DNA from: Anaerolineaceae bacterium | GTDB taxonomy: Bacteria > Chloroflexota > Anaerolineae > Aggregatilineales > Phototrophicaceae | Assembly: GCA_002702065.1 (NCBI GenBank) | Contig: NZXX01000001.1 | Location: 62,001-126,000 of the forward strand | Direction of reading: 5' to 3' | Length of the DNA stretch: 64,000 nucleotides | Shown: in pieces, positions 8,997-17,045 of the stretch | Layout: each line of letters starts with the position of its first letter | Numbering within the stretch: position 1 is the first letter of the stretch | The notes under the pieces: model-generated | What the model saw: only the letters and a program-made list of their open reading frames with translations | Database searches by the model: none | Told to the model about the DNA's origin: nothing | Translations under genes and position numbers: made by a program

Positions 8997-10337
8997 ATGA
9001 AGCCGGTCCATAAGCGAACCTATCAGGTGTTCATGAGCCATTCATGGAGTGACAAGCAGATCGTCAGCCAGGTGAACGACTGGCTGTTGAAAAGCGGGCT
9101 GAAAACCTTTTACGACAGCTACGCCATCGTGCCGGGCAGCCAGTTCGTCGATGTGTTGCAGCGGGCGCTGCCGGAAAGCCGGGCGTTTCTGCTGTTTGTG
9201 TCGCAGGCTTCGCTGGCAAGCGGCTACGTCAACGAGGAGTATCAGGTCGCGCTGGACGAGGAGATTAACTACAAAAAGCGCTACGGGGATCGTGGCTTCC
9301 GGCTGATCCCCGTGCTGCTGGAAGATGTGCCCAACAGTGACCTGCCGACATTTTTGAAGACGCGGCTGTATCACAAAATGGATGACGGCCAACTGACGCT
9401 CGATTTTGCGGACCGCCTGTTTTACGCCCTGTACCAGCGCGACGACTTCAGCCACATGGATATCGAGGAAGAAGGGCGGCTGCGCGATGTTTACGTGGCG
9501 GCGACATGGCAGAGCCAGAAGGACCATGAACGTGTCCCGGCACAGCGGGCGATGCGCGCCTTTATCAATGCGGGGTTTCGCCTGATTGGTGACGCGCCGG
9601 ATCAGGATCATTTTGGCGGGCGCGAGCACCGGGTCGAAAATATTGTTCAGAGCTGTGGCGGGCTGCTGGCGATCCTGCCATACCGGGCAGACAAGCCGGA
9701 ATCCGGGTTTACCTCATCCTACATGCTCGAAGAAATCGAATTCGCCTATAAACACAATCTGCCCTACGTTCTTCTGGCGGAAACGCAGGTCGAAATTCCG
9801 GAGCAGCTGGAGCGCGGCGCCCAGACCGTGCAGCGCTTTGCCGCTTCTAATCTGGACACTTATAACGAAATGCTGGACGATGTGGTGCAGGTGATGCGCG
9901 AGGCGTGGAAGATGCCGACACGGTCGCATTATGTCTTCTTTGCTACCAATTTCTCCGACCTCGAACGCAACGAACGCATTCGCCGTCTGGTGCAGATGGT
10001 CACGGGCATGCGCTGCTTCATCGCCAACGAACTGACCCCCGTACCGGGCCTCTCGCCACAGCAGCAGGTCGTCGATATGATTGCCAACGCGCACCTGCTC
10101 ATTGCAGATATTACCGATGACAACCCCAACACACTGGTCGAAACGGGCATTGCGCGCGGTGCGGGCGTCTATTTCCGGCTGGTCAAGCGCGGCGAGCGAC
10201 ACCGCCCGGTGTACATGCTGCGCGATAATGAGCCGTTGTTCTATGACACCGATGCCGAACTGCTGGCGCGCATCCACAAAATTGCTTATGCCCACCGCCG
10301 CCGCGTCATCAATTTTGAAATGGAACCGGAAGGGTAG
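8997..10337 (+). CDS. TIR-domain protein with two further nucleotide-binding-like domains
   Basis: The 446-residue cytoplasmic protein has a clear N-terminal TIR domain (about residues 8-150): YQVFMSHSWSDK opens it, and the region SQASLASGYVNEEY places the putative NAD-hydrolysing Glu at E80 or E81. A second alpha/beta unit (about 165-305) begins VYVAATWQSQKDHERV and includes GGLLAILPYR and EEIEFAYKHNLPYVLLAE. A third (about 310-440) includes ANAHLLIADITDDNPNTL followed by VETGIARGAG, a signature shared by TIR-like and nucleoside 2-deoxyribosyltransferase-like proteins. Known TIR proteins cleave NAD or build cyclic-ADP-ribose signals; the extra domains could bind or process nucleotides. The start has a perfect GGAGG seven bases upstream. 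No recognisable SIR2, Argonaute, STING or effector partner is adjacent, so a defence role is inference. Confidence 0.85.
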   Translation: MKPVHKRTYQVFMSHSWSDKQIVSQVNDWLLKSGLKTFYDSYAIVPGSQFVDVLQRALPESRAFLLFVSQASLASGYVNEEYQVALDEEINYKKRYGDRGFRLIPVLLEDVPNSDLPTFLKTRLYHKMDDGQLTLDFADRLFYALYQRDDFSHMDIEEEGRLRDVYVAATWQSQKDHERVPAQRAMRAFINAGFRLIGDAPDQDHFGGREHRVENIVQSCGGLLAILPYRADKPESGFTSSYMLEEIEFAYKHNLPYVLLAETQVEIPEQLERGAQTVQRFAASNLDTYNEMLDDVVQVMREAWKMPTRSHYVFFATNFSDLERNERIRRLVQMVTGMRCFIANELTPVPGLSPQQQVVDMIANAHLLIADITDDNPNTLVETGIARGAGVYFRLVKRGERHRPVYMLRDNEPLFYDTDAELLARIHKIAYAHRRRVINFEMEPEG

Positions 10338-10439
10338 CGCCAGACCGTAGGCGAATGCTGCTGTGTCCGCTATCATTGGTCAGGTACGCCAGATGTACTA
10401 TCGGGCGACATAGAAATTGGCAGACTACAGGCAGCCGCG

Positions 10440-11213
10440 ATGCAGCAAGAACCACAATCCACACGCTACGACACTACCCGGCAGGCATGGGAGGATATCT
10501 GGGATAGTGCCTCGATCGCCGTTGAATTGCAGGCGGTGCGCTATCCCCGTTCGATGGCCACGATTGAAGCCTACCGGCCCTATCTGCCGCAGGATGAGCT
10601 GATCCTCGAAGCGGGCAGCGGGCTGAGCGCGGTGGTGCTGACTCTGCGGGAGATGGGCTATCACATCGCCGGGCTGGATTACGCCGTCAATGCTCTGTAT
10701 GCGTCGCACCATTATGATCCCACTCTGCCGCTGTTGGCCGGGGATGTTCACGCGCTGCCGGTGGCGGATTCATCGATTGGCGCTTATTTGTCGTTTGGCG
10801 TGCTGGAGCATTTCGAGCAGGGGATGGGGCCGGCGCTGGCGGAAGCGCGGCGCGTGCTCAAGCCGGGTGGCGTGCTGGTACTAACGATTCCGTACCCGAA
10901 TGTCGTGCAGCAGCTGGTGGCATGGCGACGGGAACTGGCAGGTCAGAGCCGTCTGACCGATGACGACTTTTATGAAAGCACCTACACCCGCGATCAACTG
11001 GTATCGGCGGTCACAGCAGCCGGGTTTGACCTGTGCGAAGCGCTGCCGACCAGCCACGCCTTTACATTGTGGGGTTTAGGTGGGCCATTTCGTGGCGCCG
11101 GATACTACGAAACCAGCCCACTGGCCGACCGGGTAGGCGGGGTGCTGGGCCGTGTATTGCCCTGGGCGTTCAATTTCATGACTCTCATCGTGGCGCGGAA
11201 ACCGGCTTCATGA
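10440..11213 (+). CDS. Class I SAM-dependent methyltransferase
   Basis: The 257-residue protein has the seven-strand methyltransferase core. Motif I is LILEAGSGLS, the acidic end of strand 2 is AGLDYA, and LAGDVHALPV and YLSFGVLEHFEQG are the following motifs. ARRVLKPGGVLVLTIPYPN is the classic post-motif III. The UbiE/Methyltransf_11-like pattern suggests a small-molecule or lipid/sugar substrate. The next two genes are coupled to it (4-base ATGA overlap with a GNAT gene, then a glycosyltransferase overlapping that), so the three are likely one operon for modifying a glycan or lipid. The exact substrate cannot be told. Confidence 0.88.
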   Translation: MQQEPQSTRYDTTRQAWEDIWDSASIAVELQAVRYPRSMATIEAYRPYLPQDELILEAGSGLSAVVLTLREMGYHIAGLDYAVNALYASHHYDPTLPLLAGDVHALPVADSSIGAYLSFGVLEHFEQGMGPALAEARRVLKPGGVLVLTIPYPNVVQQLVAWRRELAGQSRLTDDDFYESTYTRDQLVSAVTAAGFDLCEALPTSHAFTLWGLGGPFRGAGYYETSPLADRVGGVLGRVLPWAFNFMTLIVARKPAS

Positions 11214-11731
11214 CGACTGCCTGGCAGGTGCGGGAAGCTGTGCCATCGGATGCTGCCGGGATCGTGGCTCACATCCGGCGCATCGCTGATGAACCCAACA
11301 ACGGCATCTCGATTTCGTCAGCGACAGAGTTCAAATTCACCGAAGTAGACGAAGTCGAGATCATCAAAAAATATGCCGAGTCGGACAACAGGCTGATGCT
11401 GGTGGCTGAAGTCGAGAAGGCGATTATCGGTGTGGCGAACTGCCGCGGCAGCGACGGCGGTTATTCCCACACGCTGTCTTTTGGCATCACCGTCAACCGT
11501 GACTGGCGCGACCGGGGCGTGGGCACGGCCATGCTGCGATACATGATCGACTGGTGCCGGGCCAATCCTGTGGTTCACCGGCTGGAATTATGGGTCTTCC
11601 CGGATAATGTACGTGCCATTCATGTCTATGAAAAGCTGGGTTTCCAGCACGAAGGCAACCGGCGTGCATCTTTCCTGAAGGATGGCGAATTCCGTGATCT
11701 GCTGCTGATGGGGATGGTTTTTGAGCGTTAA
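11210..11731 (+). CDS. GNAT-family N-acetyltransferase
   Basis: The 173-residue protein carries the GNAT acetyl-CoA site in DWRDRGVGTAMLRYMIDW (R-x-x-G-x-G/A pattern) and the C-terminal VHRLELWVFPDNVRAI and YEKLGFQHEG motifs typical of RimI/RimJ-like or phosphinothricin-type acetyltransferases. The start is fixed by the ATGA overlap with the preceding methyltransferase stop, so a longer in-frame extension back to 11033 is rejected as antisense to reason: it would overlap 180 bases of a well-supported gene. Transfer is to an amine of an unknown small molecule, peptide or protein N-terminus. Confidence 0.9.
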   Translation: MTTAWQVREAVPSDAAGIVAHIRRIADEPNNGISISSATEFKFTEVDEVEIIKKYAESDNRLMLVAEVEKAIIGVANCRGSDGGYSHTLSFGITVNRDWRDRGVGTAMLRYMIDWCRANPVVHRLELWVFPDNVRAIHVYEKLGFQHEGNRRASFLKDGEFRDLLLMGMVFER

Positions 11732-12539
11732 GCTGTCAGTCATCATTGTGAATTACAACACGTGGGCACTGCTGCGGGCCTGCCTGGATGCGCTGGCAGC
11801 CAGCACACTCCAGCCTGAAATCATCGTTGTGGATAACGATGGCAGCGCGCACGCCGTTCCCGACCACTACCCCGACGTCGTTTATCTGCCCCAATCACAC
11901 AATCGCTGGTTCTGCGGTGGCAATCGCATCGGTGTCGAAGCTGCGCAGGGCGAGTATGTGCTGCTGCTCAACCCGGACACGGTGCCACAGCCGGACGCGC
12001 TGCAAACGCTGGTTGACTTTATGGATACTCACGCGGATTACAGCGGCGCGACCCTGCAACTGCGGTATCCGGATGGCAGCCTGCAACGCACGTGTTCGCG
12101 CCTGCCAACCTTTGAATACCTGCTGTTGAATCACACCCCGCTGGTTTTCCTCTTAAAAAACCGCACGGCACAGGTCAATGCCCATCACTGGTATGCGGCC
12201 TGGGACCGCGCCACATCACAGGATGTCGAGGTGATGCCGGGGTCGTGCCTATTGATGCGCCGGGCTGACCTGCGCATTGATGACCGCATGCGTCTGTATT
12301 TCCCGGAGGATGACCTGGGACGGCGGTTTGCCGGGCACAAATTTCGTTATCTGACCGGCTCCTTTATCACCCATCACGAAAAGTCAGTCACGCAGTCGTG
12401 GGGGGCGACGCAGGTCTATTACGATGACCTGTTCGTCTATACGCGCAAGCATCATGGTTTGCTGCCTATGCTGCTGCTGTGGCTGCTGTCGCGCCCGTTG
12501 TTCTGGGGCATGAAGCTGAAACGACTGACGCTGCATTAA
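11721..12539 (+). CDS. Family 2 glycosyltransferase
   Basis: The 272-residue GT-A enzyme has an N-terminal LSVIIVNYNTWALL strand, the nucleotide-sugar Asp in IIVVDNDG, the GGNRIGVEAAQGEYVLLL segment and the metal-binding LLNPDT (DxD-like) motif. The family transfers sugars from nucleotide donors, often rhamnose-type in the NPD subgroup. The C-terminus contains hydrophobic stretches that may touch the membrane. The likely start is TTG at 11721, overlapping the GNAT stop by 11 bases, with GGGGATGG upstream. No ATG is available before the conserved first strand. Translational coupling with the methyltransferase and GNAT genes suggests joint work on a surface glycan. Confidence 0.9.
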   Translation: MSVKLSVIIVNYNTWALLRACLDALAASTLQPEIIVVDNDGSAHAVPDHYPDVVYLPQSHNRWFCGGNRIGVEAAQGEYVLLLNPDTVPQPDALQTLVDFMDTHADYSGATLQLRYPDGSLQRTCSRLPTFEYLLLNHTPLVFLLKNRTAQVNAHHWYAAWDRATSQDVEVMPGSCLLMRRADLRIDDRMRLYFPEDDLGRRFAGHKFRYLTGSFITHHEKSVTQSWGATQVYYDDLFVYTRKHHGLLPMLLLWLLSRPLFWGMKLKRLTLH

Positions 12540-12607
12540 GACGCTGTACCGCGACTCAAATTGTCTTTTCTGCGTATACAGTCATGTTATGTAGAAAGGG
12601 CATTAAA

Positions 12608-12850
12608 ATGGCAAACGCTACGCAGATACTGGCAGAAAAATTTGTGTGTTCGCGCTGCGATCATCACGGTGCACACGTCGAAAAGCTGGCGATGTCTGGC
12701 ACGGGGCTCTCGCGCCTGTTTGAAATCCAGCCACACCGTTATGCTTTCGTCTCCTGTACCAACTGTGGCTTCACCGAAGTCTATAACCTGCGCACCCTCG
12801 AAGGGAACGATAACCTCGGCACCTTTATTGACATCCTGTTCGCGGATTAA
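12608..12850 (+). CDS. Zn-ribbon nucleic-acid-binding-like small protein (COG3478-like)
   Basis: The 80-residue protein has two CxxC-type knuckles, FVCSRCDHHG near residue 12 and VSCTNCGFTEVY near residue 50, with the characteristic GTGLSRLFEIQPHRYAFV between them. This matches the small predicted nucleic-acid-binding zinc-ribbon family typified by Bacillus YpzJ-like proteins. The start at 12608 follows AAAGGG. An in-frame extension to 12479 overlaps the glycosyltransferase and is rejected. Its partner and function are unknown. Confidence 0.85.
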   Translation: MANATQILAEKFVCSRCDHHGAHVEKLAMSGTGLSRLFEIQPHRYAFVSCTNCGFTEVYNLRTLEGNDNLGTFIDILFAD

Positions 12851-12882
12851 CCTTTGCGTTCTGGGCGGCTTTGCGTTAAACC
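12851..12882 (-). repeat. Copy of a short intergenic CGCAAAG-rich repeat
   Basis: Read on the minus strand this sequence contains AACGCAAAGCCGCCCAGAAC followed by GCAAAGG. It aligns with the sequence at 45190-45215 at about 22 of 27 positions and shares its CGCAAAG core with 45951-45971. It occupies the gap between the Zn-ribbon gene and homoserine dehydrogenase. Confidence 0.55.
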
Positions 12883-12909
12883 TTCTGCTTTTTCAGCGGA
12901 GGAAGCACC

Positions 12910-13923
12910 ATGCGAATACTGCTTATTGGTTTTGGGGCGGTTGGGCAGGGCCTGACCCAGATTCTGCGCGACCAGGCCGATTACCTGCGTGAGCGCGAAG
13001 GTTTTGAAGCACGGATTGTCGGGGTAGCGACGCGCAGTCGCGGCACGCTGTATCATCCCGGCGGTTTTGATCTCGATGCGCTGCTAGATGTGGCTGGGGA
13101 TGGCCGGTTTGATCGCTTCCCCCAGTTGGATGGTCTGCTGCGCGATCAGGATATTTTTGATTTGATTCGGATGGCCGACGCGGATGTACTGGTGGAAGTC
13201 AGTCATTCCAACCTGCAAACCGCCCAACCGGCGCTGGATTACTGCCGGGCGGCGCTCGACAGTGGCAAGCACGTCGTTATGGCGAACAAGGGACCGGTGG
13301 CACTGGCCTATGATGATCTGATGAATCATGCACAGCGCGTGGGCAAACAGGTCGGTTTCGAGGCGACGGTTATGGCCGGGACACCATCGCTGCGATTGGG
13401 GATGGACGCGCTGGCTGGTTGTCGTATCGAGTCGGCACGCGGCATTCTCAATGGCACGACCAACTACATCCTGACCCAGATGGAGGTGGGGATGGCTTAT
13501 AGCGATGCGCTGGAACAGGCACAGGCGCTGGGCTATGCCGAAGCCGACCCGACGGCGGATGTCGACGGCTGGGATGCGGCCAGCAAGGTGGTGATTCTGG
13601 CTGCGGCGCTGTTTGGTCAGCGTCTGTCGCTCGATTCCATGCCGGTTGCGGGTATCAGCAGCCTGACGCTGGCGGACATCGAAGCGGCCCGTGCTGCCGG
13701 GGAACGCTGGAAACTGATCGGTACAGCTACGCCGGATGGTGCTCGCGTCGAACCGGTGCGCCTGCCCGCCAATCATCCGCTGGCTCAGGTCAGTGGTGCG
13801 ACCAACGCCATCACCTATACCACTGATCTGCTGGGCGATGTGACGCTGGTTGGGCCGGGCGCCGGGCCGGTGGCAACCGGATTTGGCCTGCTGGCTGACC
13901 TGTTAGCCATACACCGGACGTGA
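12910..13923 (+). CDS. hom: Homoserine dehydrogenase, monofunctional, without ACT domain
   Basis: Reduces aspartate-4-semialdehyde to homoserine, the branch step toward threonine and methionine. The 337-residue protein has the Rossmann motif LLIGFGAVGQGL at the start, the NANKGPVA-like region VVMANKGPVAL, and the catalytic-domain signatures GILNGTTNYIL and AEADPTADVDGWDAASK containing the catalytic Asp/Lys residues. The sequence ends without the regulatory ACT domain found in longer homologues. GGAGGAAG lies eight bases before the ATG. Neighbours are unrelated to the aspartate pathway, so this is a scattered biosynthetic gene. Confidence 0.93.
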   Translation: MRILLIGFGAVGQGLTQILRDQADYLREREGFEARIVGVATRSRGTLYHPGGFDLDALLDVAGDGRFDRFPQLDGLLRDQDIFDLIRMADADVLVEVSHSNLQTAQPALDYCRAALDSGKHVVMANKGPVALAYDDLMNHAQRVGKQVGFEATVMAGTPSLRLGMDALAGCRIESARGILNGTTNYILTQMEVGMAYSDALEQAQALGYAEADPTADVDGWDAASKVVILAAALFGQRLSLDSMPVAGISSLTLADIEAARAAGERWKLIGTATPDGARVEPVRLPANHPLAQVSGATNAITYTTDLLGDVTLVGPGAGPVATGFGLLADLLAIHRT

Positions 13924-13985
13924 TTGTCAGCATAAAAAATCCATGAATTTCTTCCGTATTCATCCTTTGATCACCATCCTGTCCT

Positions 13986-13991
13986 TATAAT
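13986..13991 (+). promoter_or_regulatory. -10 box (TATAAT) before the receiver-kinase gene
   Basis: A perfect TATAAT lies 64 bases before the ATG at 14055 in an AT-rich gap. The nearest TTGA-type -35 (13967) is too close for standard spacing, so the -35 is uncertain. Confidence 0.4.
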
Positions 13992-14054
13992 GAATTGTGA
14001 GGTCATTTGATCTGTATGTAATCTGACGACGGAAATTACGAGAAGTAAATTAAC

Positions 14055-15218
14055 ATGACGGAAACGTTAGTAGCACAACACGGCAATCACATCGACGAGA
14101 AGAACTTCTCGGCTGCCATTCTGGTGGTTGAGGACGACGTGAACTTGCTTGAAGGTATTCGCAATATTCTGGAAATCGACGGTTACACGGTGCACACAGC
14201 CGAAAATGGTCTGGAAGCACTGGAAGTTCTTCGTCAATCCGCCGAACCGCCTGATTTAATTCTCTCGGACATTATGATGCCGCACATGAACGGGACACAA
14301 CTGCTGGCCGCGGTCCGTGATGAACCGAGCTGGCTCTCGATCCCGTTTATCTTCCTGACGGCACGCGGTGAGAAAGCGGACATTCAGAAGGGCAAGGAGA
14401 TGGGGGTTGAGGATTACATCGTCAAGCCTTATGACCCCATTGATCTGCTGATTACCATTCGCGCACGGCTGCGCCGCCGGGACGAAATTGAGTCCGTTCA
14501 TGCTACCGCCATGACCCAGTTGAAGCGGAATATTCTCACCATCCTCAATCACGAGTTCCGCACCCCGCTGACGTTTGTGGTCGCCTATGCGGACATGCTC
14601 AACGCGCCGACGCCGGAAAAACTCGACGATAGCGAAATGCTCAGCTTCCTCAAAGGCATCAGCACAGGTGCAGACCGGCTGCGCAACTTGATCGAGAATT
14701 TTATCCTGCTGGTTGAACTGGAAACCGGCGAGGCCAGAGAGACCTTTAACTGGCGCAAGCAGCCGGTGACCGATCTGGAAAATCTGCTCGAAACAGTCTG
14801 CCAGAATATGTTCGGGCACGAGGATGTGGCCCACCAGTACGAGCTGATCATCGAAAATGACATTGCGCCGTTCGTGGGTGATGAAGATTACCTGCGGCGC
14901 GCCTTACAGCAGCTTGTCGACAACGCCATCAAGTTTTCGCCGGCGGATGCACCGATCTATGTGAGCGCCGGTACCAGCCCGGATGGCTGCGTCGAAATTC
15001 GGGTGCAGGATGGTGGACGCGGCATTCCGCCCCACGAACTCAAAAGCATCTGGGATACCTTCTATCAGGTCAACCGCCCCTTCTACGAAGACCAGGGCGC
15101 GGGTTCCGGGCTGGCGATTGTCCGGCGCATTGTCGAACTGCATGGGGGCGAAGTGCTGATTGACACCGCCGTCAATGAAGGCAGCATCTTTACCCTGCGC
15201 ATCCCGGCGGTGCGATAG
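14055..15218 (+). CDS. Receiver domain-histidine kinase (RR-HK) signalling protein
   Basis: The 387-residue cytoplasmic protein has an N-terminal receiver domain (about 20-140) with the phospho-acceptor D72 in LILSDIMMP and the conserved K124 in YIVKPYD. A kinase core follows: H166 in LNHEFRTPL, N290 in LVDNAIKF, and the G boxes DGGRGIPP and GAGSGLAIVRRI. The receiver-first order means the kinase is probably controlled by phosphorylation from another kinase, or it passes phosphate in a relay. There is no membrane segment or sensor domain. No separate response regulator is adjacent. The next gene on the same strand is pspA, but a spacer and a possible -10 box separate them. Confidence 0.92.
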   Translation: MTETLVAQHGNHIDEKNFSAAILVVEDDVNLLEGIRNILEIDGYTVHTAENGLEALEVLRQSAEPPDLILSDIMMPHMNGTQLLAAVRDEPSWLSIPFIFLTARGEKADIQKGKEMGVEDYIVKPYDPIDLLITIRARLRRRDEIESVHATAMTQLKRNILTILNHEFRTPLTFVVAYADMLNAPTPEKLDDSEMLSFLKGISTGADRLRNLIENFILLVELETGEARETFNWRKQPVTDLENLLETVCQNMFGHEDVAHQYELIIENDIAPFVGDEDYLRRALQQLVDNAIKFSPADAPIYVSAGTSPDGCVEIRVQDGGRGIPPHELKSIWDTFYQVNRPFYEDQGAGSGLAIVRRIVELHGGEVLIDTAVNEGSIFTLRIPAVR

Positions 15219-15312
15219 CCCTAAAGCTGGGGGTCAAGTATTTTCAGAAAGCATGCCGGTGTGCTACACTAGGCCGCATGAAGCGAGGCCAATTATCCAG
15301 GAGATTCGGCTT

Positions 15313-16008
15313 ATGGCTCCCACGCTGTTTGAGAAGATTAATACGCTGATCAGTGCCAACTTACACGGCATTGTGGATCGGGCACTGGAATCGAATTCGG
15401 TTCAGGTGATGGACGAATACATCCGTCAGGTCGAACGGAACCTCGACGCGCTGGAAGACTCAGCGGCCACGGTGGGTGGCACGGTCAAGACGCTGAAACG
15501 CAAGTATGAAGAATTTGCGGCAGCCGCCGAAAAACTGGACCGCGACATCGACACACTGATCGTCAAAGGCAAGGATGATCTGGCCGCTGCGGCACAATCC
15601 GAACTGAACACCAAACAGCAGCTTGCTCAGGAATACTACGAGCAGTGGCAGGATCAGGAAGTCCAGTATCAGAAGATGCTGGAGATGCGCCTGAAGCTCG
15701 AAACCAAGCTGACGACGATCAAGCAGGAACGGGAGCATCTGCGGGCGCTGATCGAACTGGCCGAAGCCAAGAAGGTCACGATCAAGACCGTCAAGAGCCT
15801 GGACCAACTGGCGAACACTGGCGACGAACAGATTACTGGCCTGGCCCAGCGCATCCGCGCCAACCTCGACCGCGAGGATGCCCGGCTGGAAATGGCGACC
15901 GCCAACGTCAGCGATCAGATCGACGAGGCCATTCGCGGCAGCGAGGTCGACCGCCAGCTGGAAGAACGCCGCCGCCGGTTGGGGATGAGCGGCGACAGCT
16001 CCAGCTAG
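15313..16008 (+). CDS. pspA: PspA/IM30 (Vipp1) family membrane-stress protein
   Basis: The 231-residue protein is almost entirely helical with the family N-terminus (MAPTLFEKINTLISANLHGI) and the continuing VDRALES, EYIRQVERNLDAL and long charged coiled coil. PspA/IM30 proteins form ESCRT-III-like rods that bind and protect damaged membranes from the inner face. The start at 15313 follows CCAGGAGATT. The in-frame extension to 15160 overlaps the kinase gene and is rejected. A candidate -10 box, TACACT, lies at 15265-15270. The downstream terminator and the following membrane coiled-coil gene suggest a small membrane-maintenance locus. No PspB, PspC or PspF gene is visible. Confidence 0.93.
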   Translation: MAPTLFEKINTLISANLHGIVDRALESNSVQVMDEYIRQVERNLDALEDSAATVGGTVKTLKRKYEEFAAAAEKLDRDIDTLIVKGKDDLAAAAQSELNTKQQLAQEYYEQWQDQEVQYQKMLEMRLKLETKLTTIKQEREHLRALIELAEAKKVTIKTVKSLDQLANTGDEQITGLAQRIRANLDREDARLEMATANVSDQIDEAIRGSEVDRQLEERRRRLGMSGDSSS

Positions 16009-16033
16009 CCGGTTTTGAAGCAATGATTGTGTA

Positions 16034-16060
16034 AACAGGGTCCTGGCGACCCTGTTTTGG
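16034..16060 (+). terminator. Terminator after pspA
   Basis: AACAGGGTC (16034-16042) pairs perfectly with GACCCTGTT (16048-16056) across a five-base loop, followed by TTGGTTTT. The U-run is interrupted, so it may be partial termination before the next co-oriented gene. Confidence 0.65.
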
Positions 16061-16089
16061 TTTTCGCAACCAGACGCTATAGTTAAGCG

Positions 16090-16095
16090 TATAAT
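16090..16095 (+). promoter_or_regulatory. -10 box (TATAAT) before the membrane coiled-coil gene
   Basis: GCGTATAATAG places a perfect TATAAT 27 bases before the ATG at 16123 and downstream of the pspA terminator, so the second gene can be transcribed independently. No clear -35 is visible. Confidence 0.45.
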
Positions 16096-16122
16096 AGATG
16101 GATACGCACAAACGAGGTATTC

Positions 16123-16947
16123 ATGTCCAGAAGTGATACATCTGATCCGATTCGCCGCCGAGCGCTGGGGGCCGTGGTGAGCAGCGCGTTTTTGCGCTGG
16201 GAAAGCCTGGTCACTATTCTGCTGACGGTGGTGCTTTATATGGCTGTGCCGCAGCCTTTCCCCTGGTGGCAGAACTGGTTCTGGCTGCTTGGCGGTGCCA
16301 TTGCCGAGATTGCGCTGGTGGCCGCTACTCTGACCGATGAACAGGCCGCCGAACGTGCCGTTGCCCGCGAGTTTGCCAGCAAGTTTGACCTGCGTCCCAT
16401 CAAAAGCCGGGTCTCGCGGGAGCGTCTGCAAAACGCGCTGGAGTACCGTCAGGGAATGCTGTCCATGCTTGACCGGCATCGCGGGGCCATGCGTGTCAGC
16501 CTGAAGCAGACCATCGACGATGTGGACGACTGGATCACCCATATGTATAACCTGGCGCTGCACATCGACTCATTTGAAGAAAATGATCTGGTAGAGCGCG
16601 ATCGTAAAATGGTGCCGCAGCAGTTGGAAAAAACGCGCATCCGCCTGGACCGCGAAACCGACCCGGACGTACGCCGCGATCTTGAAGGCCAGCTGCGCCA
16701 GCTTGAACAACAGCTTGCCAACCTCGAAGCGACCGCCAACAGCGTCAAGCGTGCCGAAATCCAGCTCGAAAGCACGCTCTCGTCCCTGGGGACCATCTAT
16801 GCGCAGATTTCGCTGATGGGGACCAAAGAGGTAGACAGTTCACGCGCCAAGCGCCTGCGGCTGGAAATTCAAGATGAGGTCGCCAGCCTGCAAGATACCA
16901 TCGAAGCGATGGACGAGGTTCACGCCCAGCGTTTACGGCTGTCCTGA
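16123..16947 (+). CDS. Membrane-anchored coiled-coil protein, possible PspA partner
   Basis: The 274-residue protein has two hydrophobic segments near the N-terminus (LVTILLTVVLYMAV around 30-45 and WFWLLGGAIAEIALVAATL around 53-72). About 200 residues of heptad-like charged helix follow (LRQLEQQLANLEATANSVKRAE and similar). GAGG lies eight bases before the ATG. I recognise no named family. Its position directly after pspA, in the same orientation, and its membrane-plus-coiled-coil plan make a membrane-scaffolding partner a reasonable inference. A bidirectional terminator closes the locus. Confidence 0.82.
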   Translation: MSRSDTSDPIRRRALGAVVSSAFLRWESLVTILLTVVLYMAVPQPFPWWQNWFWLLGGAIAEIALVAATLTDEQAAERAVAREFASKFDLRPIKSRVSRERLQNALEYRQGMLSMLDRHRGAMRVSLKQTIDDVDDWITHMYNLALHIDSFEENDLVERDRKMVPQQLEKTRIRLDRETDPDVRRDLEGQLRQLEQQLANLEATANSVKRAEIQLESTLSSLGTIYAQISLMGTKEVDSSRAKRLRLEIQDEVASLQDTIEAMDEVHAQRLRLS

Positions 16948-16976
16948 TTCACGTTTGATCGTCGGTAACAAGCGAT

Positions 16977-17024
16977 AAAAAAAACTCCCTCTCGTCCGTA
17001 CACCGGATTGGAGAGAGTTTTTTT
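16977..17024. terminator. Bidirectional terminator between convergent genes
   Basis: An A-run, ACTCCCTCTC stem, loop, GGAGAGAGT stem and seven T residues form a hairpin flanked by A on one side and T on the other. It can stop transcription from both the coiled-coil gene and the opposing FAD oxidoreductase gene. Confidence 0.75.
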
Positions 17025-17045
17025 GTTGAGGGTTGGGGTGTTGGT

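Noticed and set aside
11033-11209. N-terminal extension of the GNAT frame
   Set aside because: It would overlap the methyltransferase by 180 bases, while the ATGA start gives the normal GNAT length.
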